Shown piece after piece: positions 1 to 8,282 of a stretch of DNA of 64,000 nt. Position 1 is the first letter of the stretch. Every line of letters starts with the position of its first letter. The stretch spans positions 63,745,404-63,809,403 of the forward strand of contig CP092875.1 of NCBI GenBank assembly GCA_030710605.1. The letters run 5' to 3'. Position numbers and translations under genes: made by a program. The notes beneath the pieces were generated by a model that ran no database searches, had not been told where the DNA came from, and worked only from the letters and a program-made list of their open reading frames with translations. The stretch is from Cordylochernes scorpioides (lineage: Eukaryota; Arthropoda; Arachnida; Pseudoscorpiones; Chernetidae).

Positions 1-430
1 CATATTACACTAGCAAAATTTAATATATTGAGGAAAAGAATAAAATTATCAAAAAAAAGTATTAAAAAAATATTAATATATATAGTCACGACCGTCTTTC
101 CTCATCGCCGGCTCTGTCACGGATGCGCGCGCACAGGGAGGTCACGTGCTCGCCGGCAGCCAACGGGCGCGCGCCGCCGGCAGGGGGGGGGCATTACGTC
201 ATAGATTATAAACACAAGGTAATAAGACCAAATACAAAAATAGTGTGTGATAAGGCACAATTTGGATTATAGATTATAAACACAAGGTAATAAGACCTAA
301 TCCAAATAAATAAATAGTGTGTGATAAGGCACAATTTGGATTATATTTAATACAGTTATCAGCGTCATGCACAATTTTGTCACGTTAAGTCACGTGTCAA
401 GTTACGGTAAGTAGAAATTTAAAAATTCAA
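1..430. other. Gene-free composite of repeat fragments
   Basis: No coding frame is supported. From about 71 it starts with the block that also begins the repeats at 23037 and 23783 (TAGTCACGACCGTC). A GC-rich stretch at 115-195 ends in a G run. Two shortened family A units (see 40892-41163) follow at about 203-345, each running from a TAGATTATAAACACAAGG block to a GGCACAATTTGGATTAT block. This looks like a Helitron-like repeat broken up by family A fragments. Confidence 0.55.
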
Positions 431-436
431 AAAAGA

Positions 437-509
437 TGCCGAAACCCGGGATCGAACCAGAGACCTTTAGATATTCAGTCTAACGCTCTCCTAACTGAGC
501 TATTTCGGC
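437..509 (-). tRNA. tRNA-Phe (anticodon GAA)
   Basis: A 73-nt cloverleaf can be drawn: a 7-bp acceptor stem GCCGAAA/TTTCGGC with discriminator A, a D arm GCTC...GAGC, an anticodon stem TTAGA/TCTAA with loop CTGAATA (anticodon GAA at 474-476), and a T arm with TTCGATC. A run of six T residues lies directly 3' of it on the - strand, suitable as a pol III terminator. Base 37 is T where tRNA-Phe normally has a G (the wybutosine precursor), and the T stem has two G-T pairs. The surrounding DNA belongs to a repeat, so this may be a mobile copy rather than the main tRNA-Phe gene. Confidence 0.75.
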
Positions 510-689
510 TTATTTATCATATATACAAAATATTTTAACAGTATATAAAGTAGAATCTTGAAAAAATGAGTGAAAATTTCAGGTCTCTATCCCGAATATC
601 CGTCGTGTTATTTGCAAATTTGCTCTTTCGCTCGCGCCTCTAGCGGTGAAAATGAGGGGTAATACCAGCTGACCTAATGTACATGTAAA
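510..689. other. AT-rich spacer, no gene seen
   Basis: I see no coding frame. The stretch links the tRNA-Phe to a repeat tail and probably belongs to the same composite repeat. Confidence 0.4.
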
Positions 690-812
690 GTTTGGAGCGG
701 GACGTTTCACAAGAGTGACATCCACGGCTCCAATTTATAATTGTAACGAATAGTATTTGAATAAAACATTTAATCGGGTAAAAGCCTGGCGTTGCCTGGG
801 TCATTCGGCTAG
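690..812 (+). mobile_element. Helitron-like 3' terminus (copy a)
   Basis: This is the family block GACATCCACGGC...CAATTTATAATTGTAACGAATAG, followed by AATCGGGTAAA, an imperfect GC hairpin, about eight bases, and CTAG before a T. A GC-rich hairpin about 8-10 nt upstream of a terminal CTAG followed by T is the usual Helitron 3' architecture. Related copies are at 11902-12116, 12420-12656, 23037-23321, 23783-24066, 35048-35474, 36223-36345 and 47728-48160. No Rep/helicase gene is seen, so this would be a non-autonomous copy. Confidence 0.55.
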
Positions 813-1000
813 TAAATATATATAATGGAGAGAGATTTTAAAAAATAAAACTTTTGAAGTATATTGTTGTGGACCTAAATAAACTTAAGAAGCAACAAAA
901 AAGGATTTTCATGGTAAACGGTTTGCGGATTTCGACAAATTAGAAAGAAGGAATCATATATCGCCGCAACTCTTTTTATTATTATAGCGGTTAATGAAGC

Positions 1001-1022
1001 TTTCGGGCAAGCCCTTCTTCAG
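1001..1022 (-). other. Hammerhead-like hairpin motif in the PLE 3' region
   Basis: On the - strand the order is CTGAAGA, one A, the hairpin GGGC-TT-GCCC, then GAAA. Hammerhead ribozymes have CUGANGA, stem II and GAAA in this order, and PLEs are reported to carry hammerheads. Here one extra base separates CUGANGA from stem II, and I cannot pair a convincing stem I or find a clean cleavage site. I call it a degenerate or related motif. Confidence 0.35.
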
Positions 1023-1270
1023 CTAATTATATTGTACAAACAAAGAGAGATTATATATCGTTTTTAATATGAAAACAAAATAAACGAAAAGAAATTTACC
1101 ACGCCCCTATCGCCCTCGTTCAATAGCACCGCGTGGCCACGTCATGTCTGATCCTAACTTCAAATGTAATATGGTACAAAAATATCTTAAAAGAAATTTA
1201 CGTAATTGAATAAATATAAAGAATAAACTATATACAGTTCAAAGGATTTAGTGGAGACTTTTGAAGATTT

Positions 1271-1384
1271 TTAGGATAGAAGGGGAACGTACTGTGATGG
1301 CAACTGTATACTTTTGTTTAATGGTTTAGGGTGCTTCATGGTTTCTATTGCTTCAAGAATGAGTCTTTGGGTTTTAGTTTTGGC
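1271..1384 (-). pseudogene. C-terminal end of the PLE polyprotein, cut off by the Gypsy insertion
   Basis: These 37 sense codons and a stop (TAA at 1271-1273) continue in frame from the PLE reading frame that breaks off at 5947. The five bases ATTTG stand on both outer sides of the intervening LTR element. The peptide is a lysine-rich tail beyond the GIY-YIG domain. The element therefore had an open frame here when the Gypsy copy inserted. Confidence 0.8.
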
Positions 1385-1389
1385 ATTTG

Positions 1390-1591
1390 TGCAACATCTT
1401 CGTACACATTTATTTTAAGAAAATCTTTATTGTCTTAGTAAAGTCTGATACAGCCTTTTATTGTTTATTTTCGGGACGTCAAAAAGTGACAAAAACAAAT
1501 CAAAAAGGGATGATGATAACCTGCGTCTTGCAGATTAACATTTTCATAGAAACATATATATATATACATATTTATTGCTAGCTATATATCA
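1390..1591 (-). repeat. 3' LTR of the Gypsy element
   Basis: 202 bp, TG...CA on the + strand, matching 5745-5946 in everything I compared, including the TA dinucleotide run near its right end. Confidence 0.95.
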
Positions 1592-1606
1592 CCATCTTCT
1601 CTCTTC
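1592..1606 (-). promoter_or_regulatory. Polypurine tract
   Basis: On the - strand GAAGAGAGAAGATGG abuts the start of the 3' LTR (TGATATATAG). This is the expected primer site for plus-strand DNA synthesis. Confidence 0.8.
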
Positions 1607-4600
1607 AAACACGAAATCTCACAGGCGGTCTCCTCGCTCGAGGTGGGTTCCGCCTTAGGACAGGACCCTCCTCTTTCAAGGCCTCGGGGTCCAGCGAGCG
1701 AAGAGGCTCCAATGACTTTCCATCGTCTGTATCACTCTGAACCTCTGAATCTTGATCCGACCGCTGGCTAGTTAGTCCTGGCGACAGCGACTCCATATAA
1801 CCTCTGTCTCGTACAACCTCCGAGATTATGGCACTGGGACCTGCTCCTCTTGAGTGCTCGGGTTGACGCTCTCCATCTCCACTCTCATCTTCCTCACCAT
1901 TCCTCCACCTTTTTCTAATTTGATCCCTGTGATAGGCCTTTACCTGTCCGTGGATCAAAATGGTGTAGACTCTAGTTCCCTTCTTGCCCACAATTTTTCC
2001 TGGGATCCATTTATCACCACCTCTAAAGTTTTTACACCACACTAAATCATCTATCTGGAATTCTTCCAAATGGGTTCGCCGATCATACTTCATTTGCCTG
2101 GCTTGCTGGTCCCTAACTCTAGATGCCAAGCTGGGATGTATCAACGATACTCTGGTTCGAAGCGCACGCCCAATAAAGAGCTCTGATGGAGTCTTTCCCG
2201 TTGTCACATGCGGGGTGCTTCGATATGCCAGAAGAACTTTTGATAAGGTGTCTTGAATGGTATCCCCAATTTTCCTTTTATTTTTATCCAGGGCAGTCTT
2301 AATTGTTCTAACCGCTCTTTCAGCCAAGCCATTACTTTGCGGGTGGTACGCCGGGATCAATGTTTGTTTAATTCCATTTCCTTCCAGAAAACCTTTCATT
2401 TCACTACCAGTAAACTGAGGTCCATTATCAGATACAAGTTCCTCCGGTAGACCATAGGAAGAAAAAAGTCGCCGTAGTTGCTCAATGGTTTTGCGTGTGG
2501 TGGTCTCTCTCATTGGGATGGCTTCGATCCACTTCGAATGACTATCTACTACTATTAATAAATTAATGTTTTCCTTTTTTGCAAAATCAATGTGGATTCT
2601 TTGCCAAGGTCTGGTTGACCATCTCCAGGGTTGCCATTTTCCTTTATTTGGCCCATCCTGGGATTGCTGACAGCTTCTGCACTTATTTACCAAAAACTCG
2701 ATTTGGGTATCTAGATTTGGCCACCAAAAATGTGATCTTGCTACAGCCTTCATTTTGTTCATACCGGAATGAGTCTCATGAAGACAGTTCAACATTTTTA
2801 TTCTGAGAGATGGTGGAATGACAACTCTCATTCCCCAAACCAAACACTCCCCATCTACAGTTAGCTCAAGTTTCCTTTGAAAATAAGGTCTGAGGTGATC
2901 AGCCACCTTTTCAGGCCAGCCTTGCTGAGTATAAAATTTGGCCAATGAGAGCACTTCGTCTTTTTCAGTTTCCGTGGCAATTTCCTCTGCTGTGATCGGC
3001 AATTCCTCCACATAGGATAAAGCATAGACATTATTTAATCTTGGAATTTCTTCACAGCCCACAGGAAAACGTGACAGAAGATCTGCATTCCCATGGTCTT
3101 GAGTTCTTCGAAATTTAATATCGTAAGTATAAGCTGACAAAATAAGCGCCCAACGCTGCAATCTTGAAGTAGATAAGGTGGGGATTCCTGATCTTGAGCC
3201 CAAAATGGTCACCAATGGCTTATGGTCTGTAATAAGAATAAATTTTCTTCCATAAATAAATTGATGAAACTTGGTAACTCCATAAATAATGGCTAGAGCC
3301 TCCTTCTCAATCTGAGAATAATTTTGTTCTGCTCCCGATAAAGTCCGTGAGGCAAACATAATCGGTCTCTCCTGGCCTTCTATAATATGTGACAACACAG
3401 CGCCCACTCCAATCTGCGATGCATCAGTGGCCAAACACAATGGCAAAGTCGCATCATACGGGACTAGCACCCTCTCAGAGGTAATGCTATTCTTGCACTT
3501 GTCAATGGCCTCTCCACATTCCTTTGTCCAAACCCAAGGACGTTTTTTGTGAAGAAGCTCATGAAGAGGCTTCAAAAGCTCTGGCAAATTGGGTATGAAC
3601 TTCCCATAAAAGTTTACCAAACCAAGAAATGACCTTAATTCAGAGATATTCGTAGGCGTTTTGGCCTTCTGTATTGCTTGTACCTTATGATCTAAAGGTC
3701 TGATGCCCTCTTCCGTGACAAGATGTCCTAAATATTCAATTTCTTTTTGCAAAAATAGGCATTTTTCTTTCTTTAGTTTGATATTATACTTCGCCAAGCG
3801 AGCAAATATAGTCTTCAACAACGCCAGATGTTCTTCAATCGATGCTGTGGCTATAAGGACATCATCAATATAACAAATTACGCCTCCTATACCTGACAAA
3901 ACCCTATCCATTACAGATTGAAAATAACTGGGCGCATTTGCCAATCCAAATGGCATTCTCTTAAACCTGAAAAGCCCTTTATGAGTATTTATCGTTAGTA
4001 ACGGTCGGGTGCCTGGGTCCACCTCTAATTGCAGATAAGCGTTCCTCAAGTCCAATTTAGAAAAGTATTTTCCCTTGGCCAATGTGGAGAATAAATCTTG
4101 CTGTGTGGGAAGGGGATAGGCCGCAGTGTCCAAATATTTATTTAGAGTTACCTTGAAGTCGCAGCAAATTCTGATCTCTTTATTTTTCTTCGGCACTACA
4201 ACCACAGGAGTGGCCCATTTACTGCTCGCCACCTCACATAGATAACCCTTAGCCACCATTTTGTCTAATGCTTCAGTAACTGCTGGCCTAATGGCGAAAG
4301 GCACCGGACGAGCCTTATGGAAAATTGGATTCACATCACACATGTTTACTGAAAATGTGAAACCTTTTATTGGTTCGGTTGTCTCCACAAATAGGGCTTG
4401 ATTTTCCTTCAAAATTTCCTCAATGGTATTTTCCACAGGCATATGTTTTACCGCGAAACAGCCCAATTTCAATCTATTTATCCATTCTCTTCCCATCAAA
4501 GCCCTCTTTTCTCCTTTCACCACCAACGCTCTAAGTTTGTAAGTAATATCTTGACACTCCACTTTGACATTGATTTTACCCAGAATGGGTACCACGGTAC

Positions 4601-5603
4601 CATCATAAGTTCTTACAATAATACTCGCTTTTTCCAATTTCAAGTGTTGAAGACTATTTTTAAAATCCTTTTCTGATATCAGTGTTAGACCACTACCTGT
4701 ATCCATTTCAAATTTAATAAAGTTTCCTTCTACTTTTAACTCCATCAGATAGGGAGGGTCACTTGAGGTAAAATTAATCTTATACTCAGGTATCGTCACA
4801 CTTATAATTTTCTGGACATACTCTTCCTCCTCTTCTTGGTCTCCTATCTGATGTATATTTCCCGGCTGATTCTGATGTTGCCTTAGATTTCTTCTACTGC
4901 TCCAACATATTGAGGCAATGTGTCCTTTTTTATTACACTTAAAGCATATCGCCTCCTTAAATCTACATAGTTCTTTATGCTGTTTACCACAATGTTTACA
5001 TTTGCCATTCTGGAAATTTGATTCAACCTTGCGTTCCATCCTCAACTTATCTACACAATCTTCACCCTGCTCCAAGTGAAATAATTTTGTATTTTTCTCG
5101 GCCGCTTCCATAGATAATGCTATCTCAATTACTTTAGCTAAAGAAATGTCGCCCTCCGACAAAATTCTATTTTGTATTTTGGCATTATATAATCCACAAA
5201 CCATTTTATCACGTAAAGAATCCTCCAGAAAATTTCCAAAGTTGCATGAGGAAGCCAAACGCTTAATTTCCACCAAGTAATCCGAGATGCTTTCTTCCTT
5301 TAATTGCATTCTTTTAAAAAAAATGAACCTCTCTACTACAATTGAGCGCTTTGGAGAGAAGTGCCTTTTCAAGATATCTATTAGGTTATCAAAAGTTTTA
5401 TCTTTAGGTAGAATAGGACTGCACAAATTCTTCAAAACACCATATGTTTTACTTCCCATGAGGGTTAGGAGATAAGCCTTTTTCTTCTCATCCCCTGCCT
5501 CCTCCAATATGAGAAACTGTTCCAATCGTTCATAAAACGTTTCAAAAGTTTCAGTTTCCTCATTATATTCCTTAAATTGGTAACTAGCCATTTTTTTTTT
5601 CAC
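1605..5603 (-). CDS. Gypsy/Mag gag-pol polyprotein
   Basis: A single 1332-residue frame. Gag occupies about residues 1-200, then two zinc knuckles at 202-233, the second a standard CX2CX4HX4C. The aspartic protease motif DTGSG is at 301. Reverse transcriptase spans about 430-620 with YIDD near 578. RNase H follows with the TDAS aspartate near 727. Integrase has the HHCC finger at about 943-978 and catalytic D1005, D1059 and E1095. Gag and pol fused in one frame, together with a tRNA-Ser-type primer site, fit the Mag lineage. No stop or frameshift is visible. The start codon is inferred from the first methionines (M1 or M5). Confidence 0.93.
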   Translation of the reverse strand: MKKKMASYQFKEYNEETETFETFYERLEQFLILEEAGDEKKKAYLLTLMGSKTYGVLKNLCSPILPKDKTFDNLIDILKRHFSPKRSIVVERFIFFKRMQLKEESISDYLVEIKRLASSCNFGNFLEDSLRDKMVCGLYNAKIQNRILSEGDISLAKVIEIALSMEAAEKNTKLFHLEQGEDCVDKLRMERKVESNFQNGKCKHCGKQHKELCRFKEAICFKCNKKGHIASICWSSRRNLRQHQNQPGNIHQIGDQEEEEEYVQKIISVTIPEYKINFTSSDPPYLMELKVEGNFIKFEMDTGSGLTLISEKDFKNSLQHLKLEKASIIVRTYDGTVVPILGKINVKVECQDITYKLRALVVKGEKRALMGREWINRLKLGCFAVKHMPVENTIEEILKENQALFVETTEPIKGFTFSVNMCDVNPIFHKARPVPFAIRPAVTEALDKMVAKGYLCEVASSKWATPVVVVPKKNKEIRICCDFKVTLNKYLDTAAYPLPTQQDLFSTLAKGKYFSKLDLRNAYLQLEVDPGTRPLLTINTHKGLFRFKRMPFGLANAPSYFQSVMDRVLSGIGGVICYIDDVLIATASIEEHLALLKTIFARLAKYNIKLKKEKCLFLQKEIEYLGHLVTEEGIRPLDHKVQAIQKAKTPTNISELRSFLGLVNFYGKFIPNLPELLKPLHELLHKKRPWVWTKECGEAIDKCKNSITSERVLVPYDATLPLCLATDASQIGVGAVLSHIIEGQERPIMFASRTLSGAEQNYSQIEKEALAIIYGVTKFHQFIYGRKFILITDHKPLVTILGSRSGIPTLSTSRLQRWALILSAYTYDIKFRRTQDHGNADLLSRFPVGCEEIPRLNNVYALSYVEELPITAEEIATETEKDEVLSLAKFYTQQGWPEKVADHLRPYFQRKLELTVDGECLVWGMRVVIPPSLRIKMLNCLHETHSGMNKMKAVARSHFWWPNLDTQIEFLVNKCRSCQQSQDGPNKGKWQPWRWSTRPWQRIHIDFAKKENINLLIVVDSHSKWIEAIPMRETTTRKTIEQLRRLFSSYGLPEELVSDNGPQFTGSEMKGFLEGNGIKQTLIPAYHPQSNGLAERAVRTIKTALDKNKRKIGDTIQDTLSKVLLAYRSTPHVTTGKTPSELFIGRALRTRVSLIHPSLASRVRDQQARQMKYDRRTHLEEFQIDDLVWCKNFRGGDKWIPGKIVGKKGTRVYTILIHGQVKAYHRDQIRKRWRNGEEDESGDGERQPEHSRGAGPSAIISEVVRDRGYMESLSPGLTSQRSDQDSEVQSDTDDGKSLEPLRSLDPEALKEEGPVLRRNPPRARRPPVRFRV

Positions 5604-5730
5604 TCTTTCTTAAATTTGCATCCTAAAACTTTGCAATTTGTGACTTTTAAAATTACTATCAATTATATGCAAAATCAAAGATATTTTCTAAAAATATTTA
5701 CTTCAAAATTCGAGGGTACTTACTCTTATA

Positions 5731-5742
5731 TCCTCGTCGCCA
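5731..5742 (-). promoter_or_regulatory. Primer-binding site, tRNA-Ser type
   Basis: On the - strand TGGCGACGAGGA starts two bases inside the 5' LTR. It would pair with a tRNA 3' end of sequence TCCTCGTCG-CCA, which resembles metazoan tRNA-Ser(GCT). The match is from memory and was not searched. Confidence 0.6.
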
Positions 5743-5744
5743 AA

Positions 5745-5946
5745 TGCAACATCTTCGTACACATTTATTTTAAGAAAATCTTTATTGTCTTAGTAAAGTC
5801 TGATACAGCCTTTTATTGTTTATTTTCGGGACGTCAAAAAGTGACAAAAACAAATCAAAAAGGGATGATGATAACCTGCGTCTTGCAGATTAACATTTTC
5901 ATAGAAACATATATATATATACATATTTATTGCTAGCTATATATCA
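5745..5946 (-). repeat. 5' LTR of the Gypsy element
   Basis: 202 bp, pair of 1390-1591. The duplicated target ATTTG follows at 5947-5951. Confidence 0.95.
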
Positions 5947-8121
5947 ATTTGTATGGAGGATTCTGGTATTATTGAAGTCTGGAGTGTGTCCGGTTTCTCT
6001 GACGTGGTCAACAATTAAGGAGTTTGGGTTTAGTTTAGAGATGTTTCTTTGGTGTTCTTTGATTCTGATTGAAAGATCTCTTGATGTCTCGCCGATGTAG
6101 ACACTATTGCAGTTGAGGCAGGGAATTTGGTAAACTAAATCTTTTTTCTGTTTCTGGTCGGTGCTTTTGGTGATTGGGTTTCTTAGAATCGAGCCCATGG
6201 AAGGTGAACCTCTGAAGATGGTTTTTATGCCAAAACTTTTGAGTTTGCGGGCTATTGTAATTGTAGATTCTGTATATGGTAAGTAACAGGTGGAGATGTA
6301 CTGATTGGAGTTATTTCTGGGAGTCCCTGGTTTATATCTATTTCTTTTAATGAAAGGAAGCGGGTATCCAGATTTAAGAAGCTGGTTTTCGATAGATTTA
6401 AGTTCCTTATTGTATTCTATTTTTGAAGAACAGTGGGTGAAAGCTCTTTTCGTCAAGGTACGTACAACTGTTATTTTGTGGGAGATGGGAGAATTGGAGG
6501 CAAAGTGTAGGTACTGCGTTGGGGAGGTAGGTTTTCTATAAACTTTTGTTGTAAAACCGGTTCTATTTCTGGTAAATAAAATGTCAAGGAATGGCAGGCT
6601 TCCGTTATTTTCTTTTTCTATTGTAAATTGAATAGATGAGTTGAAGCTATTGAGGGTTTCTAGGATGTGATTTTCACTGTTTTCTGTGATTATGCAAAAA
6701 ATATCATCGACGTATCTTGACCAGATTAATATTTCGTTGGGTTTTACTTCAGTGATCCATGAGTCAATGGTGGAGAGAACTATTTCGGCTAGAATTGTAG
6801 ACAGTGGGCTTCCCATCGGGGTGCCTTTTATTTGGTTGTAGTATTCTCCTGTAAATTTAACTGTTGTGTTCTTTAAACAGATTTCAGTGAGTTTCAGGAT
6901 TGCAAGGTGGTCCGGGTATGCTTCTTTATGTTTGATTAGGATGGTTTGTAGGGAGTCCATTATTAAGTCGTGGGGGAGGCTTGTGTATAGGTCTTTTACA
7001 TCATATGAAACGATTCGGTGATTGGTTTTCAATTTGAAATTCTTCATTTTTTGTAGAATTTCTTCAGGATTTTTAACAATGTGAGGTAGAATTTTGGTTA
7101 TTTCAGAAAGTCTTTTGGCTAGATGTTTGGAGAGAGAATATGCTGGTGATTGGTTATAGGCGACTATTGGTCTGAGGGGGGTGTTTTTCTTATGGATTTT
7201 AGGAAGGCCGTAAATATATGGGTGGGTTCCAGGATTTTCAGGATTTTCCAGAATTTGTTTCTTCAAGGACTGATCGATAATTTGGTTTTTAAGGAGTTGA
7301 TGTATAGATTTTTTAAAAGCTGTTATTGATTTTGATGCTTCCTGTGGCTCTATTTTAATGAAGAATTCGGTATTGTTCAGGTGCGTTTTCATTCTATTTA
7401 TGTAATCTTCAGTATTTAAGATTACAACAGATCCGCCTTTGTCTGCTCGGGAGATTGTGATGTTTTTGTTTTTGGATAGGTTATTTAGGATAGAGATTTC
7501 TTTATTGATGCGACGATGGGATTCTTTATTGTGCTGGGATGTGCGATTACTGGGTGTGGGAGCTAGTGTGGAAGCCACAAAGTTTCTGATCATGTGCACA
7601 TTATTATTCGATATGTTATGCATGCCGGATTCTATGGAGCTAATGATTTGGGGTAAAAACACATTTTTGATACGGTATGATAGACCTTTGTTTAACAAGG
7701 AAATCTCTGATGGGTTGAGTTCATATTCAGATAGGTTGACAATGCAGTGATTGTCTTCGGGGAAATGGTATTTCTTTTTCCAGTGATCTATTTTCTTTTC
7801 ATGTTTGAGGGCAGTAGAAGTATTCTGAAGGGTTATTTTCGAAGTTATTTCTTGTATAAGTTTAGTTGTTATGTCGGAAGGGGTGTGCAAGGTAATGATT
7901 CCAATAAGGCATTTAACTTTTGCTGATAGGAAAGATATTTTTGAAAAACAACCTTTGATTCTAGCTTCGAGAAGCTTTTTACCTGTATGCTCTAAAACCG
8001 TTTTTGAGAAACTGTTTTTGATGGGATCTTTAAGGCGTAGAACTGGGGGAATGAACTTGGCAGTTTTGCATCTCTGGTTGAACTTGCGGCGATATATGAT
8101 TCCTTCTTTCTGAAAAAGGAT
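5947..8121 (-). pseudogene. PLE reverse transcriptase with GIY-YIG endonuclease (split by insertion)
   Basis: An open frame runs from just after a TAA at 8122-8124 down to the Gypsy insertion. The N-terminal part has the PLE signature RLKDPIK. Counting from codon TTG at 7890, RT motif A (SYDVKDLYTSLP) is near 295-306, motif B (GTPMGSPLS) near 356 and the catalytic YVDD near 393. The GIY-YIG nuclease follows, with VYIGET near 597 and the conserved RIKEH. The frame is free of stops but contains no ATG before its middle. A methionine frame at 8201 ends shortly afterwards and would join after a one-base shift near a T5 run at about 8115, so the start is either frameshifted or elsewhere. The Gypsy insertion separates the last 37 codons. 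Confidence 0.88.
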
Positions 8122-8282
8122 TTATTGTAAAGGGGGCAAAGCCACCGACTAATCCGTCGCGATGCTATTCTGCGTTTATACTTTTCTTTGCTGGATGGCA
8201 AGTGACTATTTTTAAACTTTTGCGCCCTCTACAGAGCCAAACATGCTGCGCCCCCTACGAACTCTGATAATATTTTATTTAA

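Larger units (their letters stand above)
1390..5946 (-). mobile_element. Complete Gypsy (Mag-like) LTR retrotransposon
   Basis: Two 202-bp LTRs (1390-1591 and 5745-5946) begin TG and end CA and look identical. The five-base duplication ATTTG lies at 1385-1389 and 5947-5951. Next to the 5' LTR is a primer-binding site resembling the complement of a tRNA-Ser 3' end, and next to the 3' LTR a purine tract. One uninterrupted 1332-codon frame covers gag to integrase. Matching LTRs and an open frame mean a recent insertion, so the copy could still be competent. It lies inside the PLE in the same orientation. Confidence 0.95.
942..8282 (-). mobile_element. Penelope-like element (PLE), interrupted by a Gypsy element
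   Basis: Coding parts at 5947-8121 and 1271-1384 form one PLE polyprotein, split by the LTR element at 1390-5946. A 28-bp stretch of the 5' coding region (8084-8111) reappears inverted beyond the 3' end of the gene (942-969). Short inverted copies of the 5' end are typical of PLE insertions. Between the stop codon and that inverted piece lies a CTGAAGA-hairpin-GAAA motif (1001-1022). The outer limits are estimates. Confidence 0.85.
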
